A stretch of DNA of 32,287 bases from Pseudomonadota bacterium (GCA_021324075.1 JAJPJW010000208.1:1-32287); one strand, 5' to 3'. Counted from the first letter of the stretch, positions 7,630 to 17,462 are shown. Numbers and translations are program-made. The notes: a model not told the origin generated them from the letters alone.

Positions 7630-9224
7630 AAGTATTCCACCTCCAATTTGTTTTCCTTGGCGCCTTGGTCCTCTCCCTGGTTCTGACGCCCCTCTTCCGC
7701 AGTCTGGCCCTGCGCCTCCACATCGTGGACAGGCCCGGCCATCGCAAGACCCACAAGACACCCGTCTCCTATCTAGGGGGGGCGGCGCTTCTTCTTTCAT
7801 TTCTACTGGCTTTCGGACTTACACTTTGGGTTTCCAATGGTTTGGAATCCACTTTAAGCCTGCGGGGCTATATGAAGTCCTTCCTGATCCTGGGCTGCAC
7901 CCTGGGGGTGGCCCTCGTCGGCTTGCTGGACGACGTCCGGAACCTTTCGGCTAGGTACAAGTTCATGGGCCAGGCGGTTTTCGCCCTGGCCTTCACTTTT
8001 TTCGGTTTTCAGTTCCAGGTTTTGCACCTGCCGGGCTTGCCGCCGGTCAGCTTAGGGCTCCTCAGCGTGCCGGTCACGGCCTTCTGGATCCTTTCGGTGG
8101 TCAACGGCTTCAACATGATTGACGGCGTGGACGGCTTGGCGGTTTCGGTGGGATCGGTTTCATTGGTACTCCTGGCCGTGGCCAGTGCCTATGTTGAGAA
8201 CGGGTTGGAAATGCTATTGGCCCTGGGCGCTTTGGGAGCCTTGATGGGTTTCCTGCCCTTCAACTGGAAACCCGCCACCATCTACCTCGGCGACGCCGGA
8301 TCGGGGGCCGTCGGCATGTTCGTGGCCTGCTCCCTGGTCGCCTTAGGTCAATCTTACGGAACAACCCCTCGCATGACCCCGCCCTCTTGGGGCCAACCCT
8401 TTTTTTACCAGATCGTTATTGTGACCCTTTTAGTGTCCTACCCGGCCATGGAGATCCTGCTCTCCGTCACCCGCAGGCTTCTTCGGGGCCGACCCGTTTG
8501 GCGGGCGGACAAGGGCCATATCCACCACCGGCTCCTCAACCTGGGATGGCAACCCCAAGGCATTTGCGTGGCCGCGGTGGGGTTTACCCTACTCCCCGGC
8601 CTGGCTGCCCTGACGACCCTGGCCCATTACCACGGTTGGGCCGCCTTGGTTCTCGTCCTCTTTGGCCTCATCATCGGTTTCGGCCTTTCGGCCCTGGGCT
8701 TTCTCGATTTTCTTAAGCCCAACCTCATCGACCGCCTGAGGCCCCATTACCAGATTGCTCACCATTTCATTGCCATGCAAAAGGTCAAACTGACCCTGGC
8801 CGGAAGCCGGGAAGAGGTTTTGGCACTGGTGGATCAGGCCTGCCACGAGATGGGGGTTAAAGGCTACCGCCTGATCGTCATGTCCGATGAGCACCAGCGG
8901 GGGGGGCTCGACTACACCCACGACTTTGATCCGACCCGCATTTCCACACTGGACGCCAGCCAAAAGGGGCCCGTGGATAGGGTGCAATTACACGGGGGCA
9001 TGGGCGGGGCGGAATGGATGTTTGAACCCCAGGCAGCCGAGGGAGAATTGGACGTGGAGTACCGTGTGCTTTTAAGTGAATTCATGAGGGAAGCATTGGA
9101 AAAAACGGTCCAACTCGGCAGGCACCAGGTAACTCTAGAGCTGCCCAGCGTGATAGCTTTCCCCCAGCGCCATATCAGCGGACATCACTTGCGCAAACGT
9201 AGCCACCACGAAAAGACCAGTTGA
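7626..9224 (+). CDS. WecA/TagO-like undecaprenyl-phosphate sugar-1-phosphate transferase with C-terminal extension
   Basis: The 532-residue product starts at GTG 7626, overlapping wzc by 4 nt. Family marks are present in order: VDRPGHRKTHKTP, the LLDDVRNL aspartates (about residue 100), FNMIDGVDGLA (about 163), a YLGDAGS loop and the HIHH motif (about 297), among roughly ten membrane helices. These place it in the MraY/WecA superfamily, which transfers a sugar-1-phosphate from UDP-sugar to undecaprenyl phosphate and starts repeat-unit synthesis. The last ~165 residues are soluble and are an addition to the usual ~350-residue enzyme. The donor sugar (GlcNAc, GalNAc or other) cannot be read from the sequence. 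Confidence 0.88.
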   Translation: MKVFHLQFVFLGALVLSLVLTPLFRSLALRLHIVDRPGHRKTHKTPVSYLGGAALLLSFLLAFGLTLWVSNGLESTLSLRGYMKSFLILGCTLGVALVGLLDDVRNLSARYKFMGQAVFALAFTFFGFQFQVLHLPGLPPVSLGLLSVPVTAFWILSVVNGFNMIDGVDGLAVSVGSVSLVLLAVASAYVENGLEMLLALGALGALMGFLPFNWKPATIYLGDAGSGAVGMFVACSLVALGQSYGTTPRMTPPSWGQPFFYQIVIVTLLVSYPAMEILLSVTRRLLRGRPVWRADKGHIHHRLLNLGWQPQGICVAAVGFTLLPGLAALTTLAHYHGWAALVLVLFGLIIGFGLSALGFLDFLKPNLIDRLRPHYQIAHHFIAMQKVKLTLAGSREEVLALVDQACHEMGVKGYRLIVMSDEHQRGGLDYTHDFDPTRISTLDASQKGPVDRVQLHGGMGGAEWMFEPQAAEGELDVEYRVLLSEFMREALEKTVQLGRHQVTLELPSVIAFPQRHISGHHLRKRSHHEKTS

Positions 9225-9345
9225 TCAACCAAGAATTAGTTAAACCTTAATGAGAATTTTTTCGGTTTCATTTCGAAATTTTTTTGAATTGCAAGGCAAA
9301 TAGTGAAACGACAGCAGCTTTCTGATTCTTTAAAAAGGGATTCTA

Positions 9346-10173
9346 ATGTCTGACCCGATACAGATGTATCTTGATCTGATGAAGAAAACCCTAACTTTCT
9401 ATCTTTGGCCGGAACCGCCACACCCACTTGAATCCACTTTTTACCGAAGGCCCCAAATCAGCCGCGTTATTTTGACTAGTATCGCTAAGGTTTTGAAAAA
9501 GTTCCGCCTTCGCTTGATGTTGGATAGGCCATTTACCCAGGAACAACGAGAAAATGGACTGGTGTGGCCTGGTTACGCCGATACCATGATCGGGCTTAAA
9601 CGGTTGGACAATCTCCAATATTGTGCCGAGACTGCAATTCGGGAGGGCGTTCCGGGAGATTTTATTGAAACGGGTGTTTGGCGTGGAGGCGCATGTATTT
9701 TTATGCGTGCGATATTAAAGGCACATGGTGTTACGAACAGGAAAGTATTTGTGGCCGATTCCTTTGAGGGGTTACCCAAGCCAGACGAGGAAAAATATCC
9801 TGCGGACAAAGGGGATCGCCATCACACTCACACCGTTTTGGCGATTTCTCAAAAAGAGGTTGAAACAAATTTTTCTAAGTATGACTTATTAGACCATCAG
9901 GTCGTTTTTTTAAAAGGTTGGTTTAAGGACACGCTTCCTTCCGCGCCTATTGAAAAGTTGGCTGTTCTCCGGTTGGATGGAGATATGTATGGATCAACAA
10001 TCGAAGTTCTTGACAACCTTTATCCTAAATTGTCCAAGGGCGGTTTTTGTATTATCGATGATTACGCGCTTAAAGGGTGCCGTCAGGCAGTAGATGATTA
10101 TAGAAAAAATCATGGAATTGACTCTCCTTTGAATGAGGTGGATTGGAGCGGGCGGTGGTGGCGGAAAGGGTAA
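9346..10173 (+). CDS. TylF/MycF-type O-methyltransferase
   Basis: The 275-residue product opens the AT-rich cassette. ATG 9346 has AAAGGGA just upstream. The SAM-binding core shows GDFIETGVWRGGACIFMRAI and VADSFEGLP, and the metal-binding region LRLDGDMYGSTIEVLDNLYP with CIIDDY. This matches the macrocin O-methyltransferase (TylF) family of Mg-dependent sugar O-methyltransferases. In this setting it probably methylates a hydroxyl of a sugar in the polysaccharide repeat or its lipid-linked precursor. It is separated from the WecA-like gene by a 121-bp AT-rich gap, and base composition changes abruptly there. Confidence 0.82.
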   Translation: MSDPIQMYLDLMKKTLTFYLWPEPPHPLESTFYRRPQISRVILTSIAKVLKKFRLRLMLDRPFTQEQRENGLVWPGYADTMIGLKRLDNLQYCAETAIREGVPGDFIETGVWRGGACIFMRAILKAHGVTNRKVFVADSFEGLPKPDEEKYPADKGDRHHTHTVLAISQKEVETNFSKYDLLDHQVVFLKGWFKDTLPSAPIEKLAVLRLDGDMYGSTIEVLDNLYPKLSKGGFCIIDDYALKGCRQAVDDYRKNHGIDSPLNEVDWSGRWWRKG

Positions 10174-10228
10174 TACGGGGCGATAAAAGATTCTTTCAGC
10201 TTACTTGCGAAACTTTGTCAGGAGCAAA

Positions 10229-11584
10229 ATGATTCAAGGCCTCAACCGCATCATCATTTCCAACTCGCATGTTGAAAACTTGCTGAATCGCATAAAAAAA
10301 TCACCCATAGGTTATCGCCTGGCTCATGGGGCGTTTTGGGCGGTTTTTGGCGCCGCAATTTCCCGATTGATCCAACTTGCCGCTTCCGTTGTCGTCGCGC
10401 GCTTAGTGGGAAAAGACCATTACGGTGAATTGGGAATTGTACAGGGAACAGTTGGAATGTTTGGAATGTTTGCGGGTTTTGGTATGGGGCTGGCTGCGAC
10501 TAAATATATCGCCGAATTCCGCAATAAAAATCAGAATAAAGCTGGAAATATTATTTCTGTTTCGTTTCTTGGATCCTTGTTGGCCTCTCTTTTTTTTGCA
10601 GTTCTTTTACTGTTGCTTTCGCCCTGGCTTGCGGTTCACAGCTTAAATAATCCTTCGCTTGTAGGTCTTCTTAGGATCAGCTCTCTTTTATTATTTTTGA
10701 ACGCCATGAATTCAACCTGCATTGGAATGCTCTCCGGCTTTGAAGCTTTCAAAGCAATATCGAATATAAATTGGATTTCGGGAATTTTTACTTTTCCCTT
10801 GTGTGTTGTCATGACCTGTTGGTGGGGCATTAATGGAGCCGTTATTGGAATGATTATCGGAGGTGTATTCAATTATTGGCTGAATGTAACCGGCCTTCGG
10901 AAAGAGACGGCAAGATTTAAGATTCCATTCCGATTTTGGCCTCGTAAACCGGATTGGGGAATTTTTTGGAAATTCAACGTTCCATCAGTCTTATCTGGCG
11001 CAATCTTAAGTCCGACTAATTGGATTTGCGGAGTGATGTTGGTGAACACGGTGAATGGTTATTCGGAAATGGGGGCATATAGTGCAACGAACCAATGGTT
11101 TGCGGCCCTAATGTTTCTTCCCACCTTGCTTGGCCAAGCATCTTTGCCTGTGATGTCCGAGAGAATCTCATCTAAAAACATAAACCAGATAAAAAAAATA
11201 TTGAAAATATCCATGGTAATTAATTTGGTATTGGTAACTCCGCTACTTTTGTTGAGCTTTATTAGTCCACTCATAATGGGCCTATATGGAAAGGGTTTTT
11301 CAGAAAAATGGCTTACTCTGGTTTTTACCTTGTTCACTGCTTGGGTTGTGGCGATTTTGACACCCATAGGACAACTCATAACTGCGATAGGGAATTTTTG
11401 GCCTCTTTTTATAATGAATATTGCTTGGGCGATAGTATTTATAGCATTTTCTCGATTGTGGCTCATTCATGGATCGGAAGGATTGGCAGGAGCGCGACTT
11501 TTCGCTTACCTATGCCATTCTATTTGGGTTTTTGTTTACCTGTTTAGAATGAAAATTTGGAAGTTTGGGAAACATGGGATCTAA
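10229..11584 (+). CDS. wzx: Wzx-type oligosaccharide flippase
   Basis: The product of about 451 residues is a multi-pass membrane protein with roughly 12 hydrophobic segments. The N-terminal GAFWAVFGAAISRLIQLAAS and ARLVGKDHYGELGI are characteristic of the polysaccharide/MATE-like flippase superfamily. I chose ATG 10229 because AGGAG lies at 10220-10224; an in-frame TTG at 10205 is the alternative. The role is to flip undecaprenyl-linked repeat units across the inner membrane. The 3' end overlaps the next gene by 11 nt, indicating operon transcription. Confidence 0.85.
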   Translation: MIQGLNRIIISNSHVENLLNRIKKSPIGYRLAHGAFWAVFGAAISRLIQLAASVVVARLVGKDHYGELGIVQGTVGMFGMFAGFGMGLAATKYIAEFRNKNQNKAGNIISVSFLGSLLASLFFAVLLLLLSPWLAVHSLNNPSLVGLLRISSLLLFLNAMNSTCIGMLSGFEAFKAISNINWISGIFTFPLCVVMTCWWGINGAVIGMIIGGVFNYWLNVTGLRKETARFKIPFRFWPRKPDWGIFWKFNVPSVLSGAILSPTNWICGVMLVNTVNGYSEMGAYSATNQWFAALMFLPTLLGQASLPVMSERISSKNINQIKKILKISMVINLVLVTPLLLLSFISPLIMGLYGKGFSEKWLTLVFTLFTAWVVAILTPIGQLITAIGNFWPLFIMNIAWAIVFIAFSRLWLIHGSEGLAGARLFAYLCHSIWVFVYLFRMKIWKFGKHGI

Positions 11585-12593
11585 AACCAAAGATAATATA
11601 AGTGTCTTAATTCTAAATTGGCTGAATTGGGAAGACACGATAAGGGCAATCGATTCGGTTATGGAGAGTCGAGGGGTAAAATATAATTTGGTTGTAATCG
11701 AAAACGGATCGGGAAACGACTCGGCCCGCAAAATTCGGGGTCATCTACAAAGATCAACTGGACGGAACAGTCGGGAAATCAGTGATTTTAACTACAAGTT
11801 TCCTGGCCAAGAAACAAAAGGGAAAGTTGAAAAAATAGGTTCTGCTTCATTGATTATCTGTGAAAAAAACTATGGATTTTCAGGTGGATGCAACGTCGGA
11901 ATCCATTACATCCTTTCAAAAAAAATCACAGGGATTTTTCTCTTGAATAGCGATGCCCTCATAGAAAGTCATACATTGAAAGAAATCACCTCAATGCCCC
12001 CACAAAAAAAAGATGAAATAGTTGGGTGCAGGGTATTCGACATAAAAGATGGTAAAGAAATACTATGGAGTGACAGTTGGACATCAGTGTTTTTTGGAAT
12101 TAAAGAAGGCAAAAAAAAAGAACCAATCCCGAGATATTGGGCGGTTGATAGAGTGAATGGTAGCGCAATGTATATTTCCGGACCGGTGTTGAAAAAAAGA
12201 TTCAGAGATAAAAAATTTTATTTTGATCCCCGGTATTTTTTATATTGCGAGGAAACGGATCTTTGCTTTTATGCAACTCGGAAATTAAATAATAAATGTT
12301 GGGTCCTAAGGGATGGCAGGGCTTTTCACCACATTTCCAAAAGTCTGGGTGGAAGAGGTAACGCAAGAACAGCCTATTACTTAACCAGGAATTCATTTCT
12401 ACTGGCTAAAGTCTGGCTGTCAAAACCGATGTTTTCCCTGTTTTGTATTCATCGATTAATCTGGATAACCTATCTAACACTGGGCCGATTGATAAAGCGG
12501 GGGATAATTAGGATACCGGTTATCAAAGCGGAATGGCTTGGGGTTAAAGATGCCTTCACCAATCGATTCGGTGAAAAAACATTTAACACATGA
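11574..12593 (+). CDS. Family 2 glycosyltransferase
   Basis: The product of ~339 residues shows the GT2 layout: SVLILNWLNWEDTIRAIDS, then VVIENGS, CEKNYGFSGGCNVGI, FLLNSDA in the DxD position, and YFLYCEETDLCFYATR, the typical ED acidic motif of rhamnosyltransferase-like GT2 enzymes. It should act on the cytoplasmic face, adding a sugar to the lipid-linked repeat. ATG 11574 has GGAAG at 11559-11563; an in-frame TTG 11565 is possible. It overlaps wzx by 11 nt. There is a Lys-rich region near the middle and no transmembrane helix is needed for activity. Sugar specificity cannot be read. Confidence 0.85.
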   Translation: MGSKTKDNISVLILNWLNWEDTIRAIDSVMESRGVKYNLVVIENGSGNDSARKIRGHLQRSTGRNSREISDFNYKFPGQETKGKVEKIGSASLIICEKNYGFSGGCNVGIHYILSKKITGIFLLNSDALIESHTLKEITSMPPQKKDEIVGCRVFDIKDGKEILWSDSWTSVFFGIKEGKKKEPIPRYWAVDRVNGSAMYISGPVLKKRFRDKKFYFDPRYFLYCEETDLCFYATRKLNNKCWVLRDGRAFHHISKSLGGRGNARTAYYLTRNSFLLAKVWLSKPMFSLFCIHRLIWITYLTLGRLIKRGIIRIPVIKAEWLGVKDAFTNRFGEKTFNT

Positions 12594-12650
12594 CTGTCTG
12601 TTATTTTCTAAAAGTCGAATCAAATCCAAGGGACGGGTTCGCTCAGAAGA

Positions 12651-14066
12651 ATGAATCAAAACATCATCAAAGCAATTTCGTTATTGTTCTTCCCTGTTTT
12701 GTTAATTTTGGGGGTATGTTTGACGAAATCGTTTTCAAGCACCTATTTATGGTGTGTTGTTCTTTGCTTGGTGTTTTATCGGCTTATCGTATCTTCGCTA
12801 AAATTGCCCTTAATTTATTCGGCCCCGACGTGGATATTGCTGGGGCTGTTTTCACTTGGCTATTTTTCTAAGTTTTTTTTAATCCCCCTTTTGCCAGACA
12901 ATTTAATCGATTTGCTTGGATTCAAATTTGCCGATCTGTCCGCAGACAATGAGCTGGTTCAAAATTCATTTTTATTAACGACGGCCGGTTTTTGTGTTTT
13001 TTGCACTACAACAGTGGTGTGGCCGAAGATTGCCGGGAATAAACAGTTGAACACGGCTCATTTCCCGGTGGAGAATCAAAACGAGACAAAAAATAAATAT
13101 TTATATTTTTTCGTTCTAATGTTTTTGTGCTGCATAGTGACCGGTTATTTTCAGTTTATTTATAAAATTGGAGTAATGGGCCGGCAATTTGAAGGGCTGC
13201 CGTACAGGTTGGGGGGAATTGTTTTTTATATGCGGACCGGGGTGCTGCCTTATCTCTTGACGATTTTGATTTATGTAAGTGAAAAGGCCAAAGTGAAAAA
13301 ATTCCGGCTGGCTTTTTTGATTCTGCTGATTTTACATGCATTATCCCAAAGTCTTTTAACTTCCAGTCGGAGTCAGGTTTTGTTGATGTTGCTCCCATTG
13401 TTTTTTATCTATTCCTTCGAAAAAAGGATAAATAGAAAGTTCTTCATCTCTGCGCTTTTCATACTTTTATTCACGGTTATTAGTGCCTCACTATTTACCT
13501 ATCTGCGGTATTACTATATTGATTATGGCTATTCAAATATTATCAATGCGGTTTCGAGTTACAACGACCAAAATGATTTCAATTCTAAGTTAATTGGGGG
13601 AACCCTTTTTTTGTTCGGAAGAATTACAGGTTTTGATGGAGTTTTGCTCTCGTTAACGGTCCCGCCCCCTGAGATTTCACTATCTCGTGTTATATCTTTG
13701 CTTTTTAGCGAGCCGTCCCTTTCTGAGTACTACACTCACGATGTTGCCGGCGTAAGGAATGCTGGCGTGGGATTTTCACCAGGTTTGATAGGAGGACTTT
13801 ATCTTTTATCGGGATACCCCGGCGTATTAGTTGGCATTCCTTTGTGGATCATCCTTTGGGCAAAATTTTGGAGTTTTTTTACTTCTTCACGTTACAAGAG
13901 TTCCTTGGTAATGATTTCCTATTTGGCTTTTTTTTATTTTTTGCAATCCCAGGAAGGGACGTTCGACGCATTCCTGAAGATGATAGCGGTTCTTCTTTTT
14001 TCGTTTTACGTGGGCGAGGTATTAACAAACTATCTCGTGAAAAAAAGCCCGGGGAAACATCTGTGA
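12651..14066 (+). CDS. wzy: Wzy-type polysaccharide repeat-unit polymerase
   Basis: The 471-residue product is an integral membrane protein with about 11-12 predicted helices and a larger loop near residues 300-380 containing TSSRSQ upstream and a GRITGFDG segment. This hydrophobicity pattern, together with its place between flippase and glycosyltransferase genes, fits an O-antigen/oligosaccharide polymerase, a family with very low sequence conservation. It would join repeat units in the periplasm. ATG 12651 is preceded by a weak AGAAGA. The stop overlaps the next GTG start by 4 nt (GTGA). The call rests mainly on topology and context. Confidence 0.75.
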   Translation: MNQNIIKAISLLFFPVLLILGVCLTKSFSSTYLWCVVLCLVFYRLIVSSLKLPLIYSAPTWILLGLFSLGYFSKFFLIPLLPDNLIDLLGFKFADLSADNELVQNSFLLTTAGFCVFCTTTVVWPKIAGNKQLNTAHFPVENQNETKNKYLYFFVLMFLCCIVTGYFQFIYKIGVMGRQFEGLPYRLGGIVFYMRTGVLPYLLTILIYVSEKAKVKKFRLAFLILLILHALSQSLLTSSRSQVLLMLLPLFFIYSFEKRINRKFFISALFILLFTVISASLFTYLRYYYIDYGYSNIINAVSSYNDQNDFNSKLIGGTLFLFGRITGFDGVLLSLTVPPPEISLSRVISLLFSEPSLSEYYTHDVAGVRNAGVGFSPGLIGGLYLLSGYPGVLVGIPLWIILWAKFWSFFTSSRYKSSLVMISYLAFFYFLQSQEGTFDAFLKMIAVLLFSFYVGEVLTNYLVKKSPGKHL

Positions 14067-15310
14067 AAATTTTGTTTTTGTTTCAAGATTTTCCCTTCCC
14101 GCCAAACAACGGCATAAGAATAACTTTATTTAACATCCTAAAAAATGCCATTAAAAAAAGTAAGTGTGATGTTCTTTGTTTTGGAGAACCAAGCGAAAAT
14201 GATTTGAAGGGTTTTAAGGCGGAATTTCCAAAAGTCGAGTTAATTCAAATATTTTCGCCCAATAAGGGACTAGGCCTTCGCCTTCGTCAATTGCTTTCAA
14301 TGTTCACCAACTCAATTCCATCCGTCGAAAGATTTAAGAATAAGAATTATTTGAAAAGGTTGGACGATGTCTTAGGGGAAAATGAATACGATTTGATCCA
14401 TTTTGATCTTTTGAATCTTGCACCCTATAGGATCGCAACCGGCAATATCCCGACAATACTTTCTGCAAATGATGCAATTTCACTTTATTACCGCAAAATG
14501 AGCAGTGGGACTAACAATGCATTTAAAAAAAATTATTACGATTTTTTGGCCTCGAAAATAGCTCGTTTTGAAAAATATTGGTACCCAAAATTTGACCAGG
14601 TGCGGGTTGTTTCGGACCTGGATAAAAGTTACTACCGTGAACAATTGGGGTTAAGGAATATTATGACCGTCCACATTACCGTCGAACCTTCCCGGTTTGT
14701 AGCCAGCAATAAACCATTAAAACGAGAAAAAACCTTCAATATATTTACTTCGGGCGCAATGCATTTGCCTTACATAAAAAGACCGATTTTGGAATTTGCA
14801 AATACTCATTGGCCGAAAATTCACGCACGGTTTCCGGATACAGCAATGACTATCGTTGGCCGGCATGGAAATGAAAATATAAAAAAAACATTGGAGAAAA
14901 TAAAAGGCATAAAGTTTTTCAGATTTCTCGCGAATTACCACGAGGTTTTGAAAAACTCTCAGTTAGTGTTGATGTTTGACCGTGGCGGAGTGGGGATGAA
15001 AAACAGAACAATAGAGGCTTTCTCCACGTCGAAAATAGTGCTTGGATATCCTGAGGCTTATTTGGGTATTGAAATTGAAAATATGAAAAACTGTATTGTT
15101 GCAAATAACGCAGAGGAGTTTGATGAAAGCTTAATTTATGCAATTGAAAACTATAAAAAATTAAAACCAATGGGTGCTTCAGCCAAAAACCTAATCTCCG
15201 GGAAATATTCCTGGATCAACGCCGAAAAAGAATGGAATTCTTTATATGCAAAGGCTTTACGGACTCAACATTCCAGGGGCTCAATTGAGGAAATCTCTTT
15301 TGGAAAATAA
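14063..15310 (+). CDS. Glycosyltransferase, GT4/GT1-like (GT-B fold)
   Basis: The product is about 415 residues from GTG 14063, which overlaps the wzy stop by 4 nt and has GGGGAAAC upstream. A longer open frame starting at 13844 lies inside wzy and is not used. The N-terminus (VKILFLFQDFPFPPNNGIR) is a GT-B style first strand and donor/acceptor loop. ANDAISLYYRK and VRVVSDLDKSYY follow, and the C-half has GAMHLPYIKRPI, MTIVGRHGNE and MFDRGGVGMKNRTIEAFS. The usual EX7E motif is not obvious: the equivalent region reads GVGMKNRTIEAF. A sugar transferase in repeat assembly is the likely role. Confidence 0.75.
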   Translation: MKILFLFQDFPFPPNNGIRITLFNILKNAIKKSKCDVLCFGEPSENDLKGFKAEFPKVELIQIFSPNKGLGLRLRQLLSMFTNSIPSVERFKNKNYLKRLDDVLGENEYDLIHFDLLNLAPYRIATGNIPTILSANDAISLYYRKMSSGTNNAFKKNYYDFLASKIARFEKYWYPKFDQVRVVSDLDKSYYREQLGLRNIMTVHITVEPSRFVASNKPLKREKTFNIFTSGAMHLPYIKRPILEFANTHWPKIHARFPDTAMTIVGRHGNENIKKTLEKIKGIKFFRFLANYHEVLKNSQLVLMFDRGGVGMKNRTIEAFSTSKIVLGYPEAYLGIEIENMKNCIVANNAEEFDESLIYAIENYKKLKPMGASAKNLISGKYSWINAEKEWNSLYAKALRTQHSRGSIEEISFGK

Positions 15311-16217
15311 GAATATTCCCAACCTTTTCATATTAGGGGCTCCCAAAAGCGGGACGACTGCGTTAAGTGAGTACCTAAGGAATCATCCAAACATATTTTT
15401 TAGTCGGATAAAGGAACCGCATTACTTTAACTTTGACGCGAAAAAAGGGTATGAAATAGACCTCAAAACGTATCTTTCTTTATTTAAGGACGCTGATCCC
15501 CATGTTCATAAAGTGATCGGTGAGGGATCAACGGCCTATTTGTTTTCGAAGATCGCGGTTTCCGAAATTATCAAGTTTAATTCCAAGGCAAAGTTCGTTG
15601 TGATGTTAAGAAATCCCGTCGATTTGGTATATGCCTGGTATTCGCAGAAATATTATGAAGGTCTGGAGACAATCGGCGATTTTGAGTCGGCCTGGCGCGC
15701 GGAAGAAGAAAGGAAAAAAGGAAAAAACATACCCAGATCCTGTTTCGATCCCGCCCAATTATTCTATTCAGAATGGGGAAAATTGGATGAGCAGATTGAA
15801 AGGCTGTTTTCGCTAGCGAGAAAAGAAAACATAAAAGTAATAATTTTTGACGATTTCGTAAAAGATACAAAAAGTGTTTATGAAGATGTCCTAGCCTTTC
15901 TTGGGGTTCCATCAGACAATCGCCAATCATTTCCAGTAATCAATGAAAGTAAAAAACCGAAATTTGTAAGGCTGCAGCCGCTTTTCGCATATTTGATAAA
16001 TTTCATGCGTGGATTACGATCAATGGTTGGCTTGAATTTGGGCTACGGAAGCGGAGTATTTCAAAACCTATTGATGGCGAATAGCGAACCGACTGTTAAA
16101 AGTAAGCTCCCGGATGATTTTAAAAGTGAGTTAAAAACCTACTATCGAAACACAATAATTAATTTGTCAAAGCTGCTAAACCGCGATCTTGCTTACTGGA
16201 TTGAAAAGAGCTTGTAG
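15300..16217 (+). CDS. PAPS-dependent sulfotransferase
   Basis: The product is about 305 residues. The 5'-phosphosulfate loop reads LGAPKSGTTALSEYL and the 3'-phosphate site VVMLRNPVDLVYAWYS, the two diagnostic motifs of PAPS-dependent sulfotransferases. EPHYFNFD is also typical. I prefer TTG 15300 because GAGGAAA lies at 15287-15293 with a 6-nt spacer; ATG 15246 (GGAA upstream) would add 18 residues and overlap the previous gene by 65 nt. The enzyme probably sulfates a sugar of the polysaccharide, making it acidic. No PAPS synthesis genes are in the window, so the donor must come from elsewhere in the genome. Confidence 0.85.
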   Translation: MENKNIPNLFILGAPKSGTTALSEYLRNHPNIFFSRIKEPHYFNFDAKKGYEIDLKTYLSLFKDADPHVHKVIGEGSTAYLFSKIAVSEIIKFNSKAKFVVMLRNPVDLVYAWYSQKYYEGLETIGDFESAWRAEEERKKGKNIPRSCFDPAQLFYSEWGKLDEQIERLFSLARKENIKVIIFDDFVKDTKSVYEDVLAFLGVPSDNRQSFPVINESKKPKFVRLQPLFAYLINFMRGLRSMVGLNLGYGSGVFQNLLMANSEPTVKSKLPDDFKSELKTYYRNTIINLSKLLNRDLAYWIEKSL

Positions 16218-16249
16218 AACGCGTACGAATCAAGCTGAAGTGAGAAACC

Positions 16250-17413
16250 ATGAAAGTGTTGATGCATTGTCTTTCCCAGTTGAGCGGTGGGGCAAAGGCC
16301 TATTTGCGAAACGTGGCTCCTTTGCTATGCCAACATTTCAAAAACTCACCAGAAGGCCATACTCTTAAATTACTGGCCCACAATGAACAAAGAGATCTAC
16401 TGGAGTTTGTTGACCCAGCCCAGATTATTTGGGTTACTGGCGAAAGGCCAGCCGGTAAAAAGAGGGTAATTTGGGAATTAAAGAATTTGCCACGAATCAT
16501 TGAAAGTGAGGGAATTGATGTTTTTTTCAATCCCTACCAAATCGGTCCGAATGTTCCAAATGTAAAACAAGTATTGATGCTCCAAAATATGGAGCCCTTC
16601 CTCTGCAAAGGCTTATCATATAGTTTCAATTCTCGAGTGAGAAATTACCTCCTGAAAGAGTGGTCGACCTATTGTCTGAAAAAGGCCGATAGAGTCATTT
16701 CAATATCCGAGTTTGTAAAAAAATATTTAGTTCAAAATTTGGGTATTGAGAAAAGCCGAATTCGTTTGATCTACCACGGGACAGACCAAGAAAAATATTT
16801 AAAACTAAATCCAGGAAGGGCCAAGGATGTTCTTGAGAAGCTTGGAGTACGAGAAAAGTTCATCCTAACATGTGGTTCGCTATTGCCTTATAGGCGTTGC
16901 GAGGATGTAATCGGCGCATTTAGTAAATGTGCTGAAAAAATTGGAGAAAATGTGCAGTTGGTTATTGCAGGCACCGGGAACGACAAAAAATGTCACCAAC
17001 TAATAGAAAATTCGATAAAAAAATCACCCTATCGAAATCGCATCTGTCGCGTCGGCTTTGTCCCCTGGGAATTAATGATTGATCTTTATAAGAGAAGTTT
17101 ATGTTGTGTGTTAGCCACGGAAATCGAAGCGTGTTCTATTATTGCTATAGAAGCTATGACCATGGGATGCGCAATTATTTCTTCGGATTGCCCCCCGCTG
17201 CCTGAAATTTTAAACGGGTCAACTTTGCAATTTGAATCGCGAAACGTTGACCAGCTTGCCAATCGAATTCTTCATTGTGTCGAGGACGAAAACGTAAGGA
17301 AGAAATTAAAAAGCCTTGCTTTGAACAGGGCGAAAGACTTTTCGTGGGTGAAGTGTGGTTTGGAAACTTATTCGGCTCTAACCGATTGGCAACAAGGTGA
17401 AAACGATCGATGA
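16250..17413 (+). CDS. Family 4 glycosyltransferase
   Basis: The 387-residue product starts at ATG 16250. The GT-B fold is marked by CLSQLSGGAKAYLRNVAP at the N-terminus, ISEFVKKYLVQ and LIYHGTDQEKY in the linker, LTCGSLLPYRRCEDVI at the start of the donor domain, and the EX7E element EACSIIAIE followed by AMTMGCAIISSDCPPLPEI. These are standard GT4 retaining transferase features. It would act at the cytoplasmic membrane face. No sugar preference can be assigned. The carbamoyltransferase downstream starts about 50 nt after the stop if the short start is used. Confidence 0.88.
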   Translation: MKVLMHCLSQLSGGAKAYLRNVAPLLCQHFKNSPEGHTLKLLAHNEQRDLLEFVDPAQIIWVTGERPAGKKRVIWELKNLPRIIESEGIDVFFNPYQIGPNVPNVKQVLMLQNMEPFLCKGLSYSFNSRVRNYLLKEWSTYCLKKADRVISISEFVKKYLVQNLGIEKSRIRLIYHGTDQEKYLKLNPGRAKDVLEKLGVREKFILTCGSLLPYRRCEDVIGAFSKCAEKIGENVQLVIAGTGNDKKCHQLIENSIKKSPYRNRICRVGFVPWELMIDLYKRSLCCVLATEIEACSIIAIEAMTMGCAIISSDCPPLPEILNGSTLQFESRNVDQLANRILHCVEDENVRKKLKSLALNRAKDFSWVKCGLETYSALTDWQQGENDR

Positions 17414-17462
17414 GAAGAGTCCTGGGCTTGTTCCTTATGAAAATCGAAAAATGGACGAAATC

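Noticed and set aside
12590-12871. Small plus-strand frame of 93 residues overlapping the start of wzy
   Set aside because: It overlaps the wzy frame, has no ribosome site and no recognisable domain.
13844-14062. Extended N-terminus of the glycosyltransferase inside wzy
   Set aside because: The region codes for Wzy helices in another frame; the GTG at 14063 with a purine-rich site and GTGA overlap is the better start.
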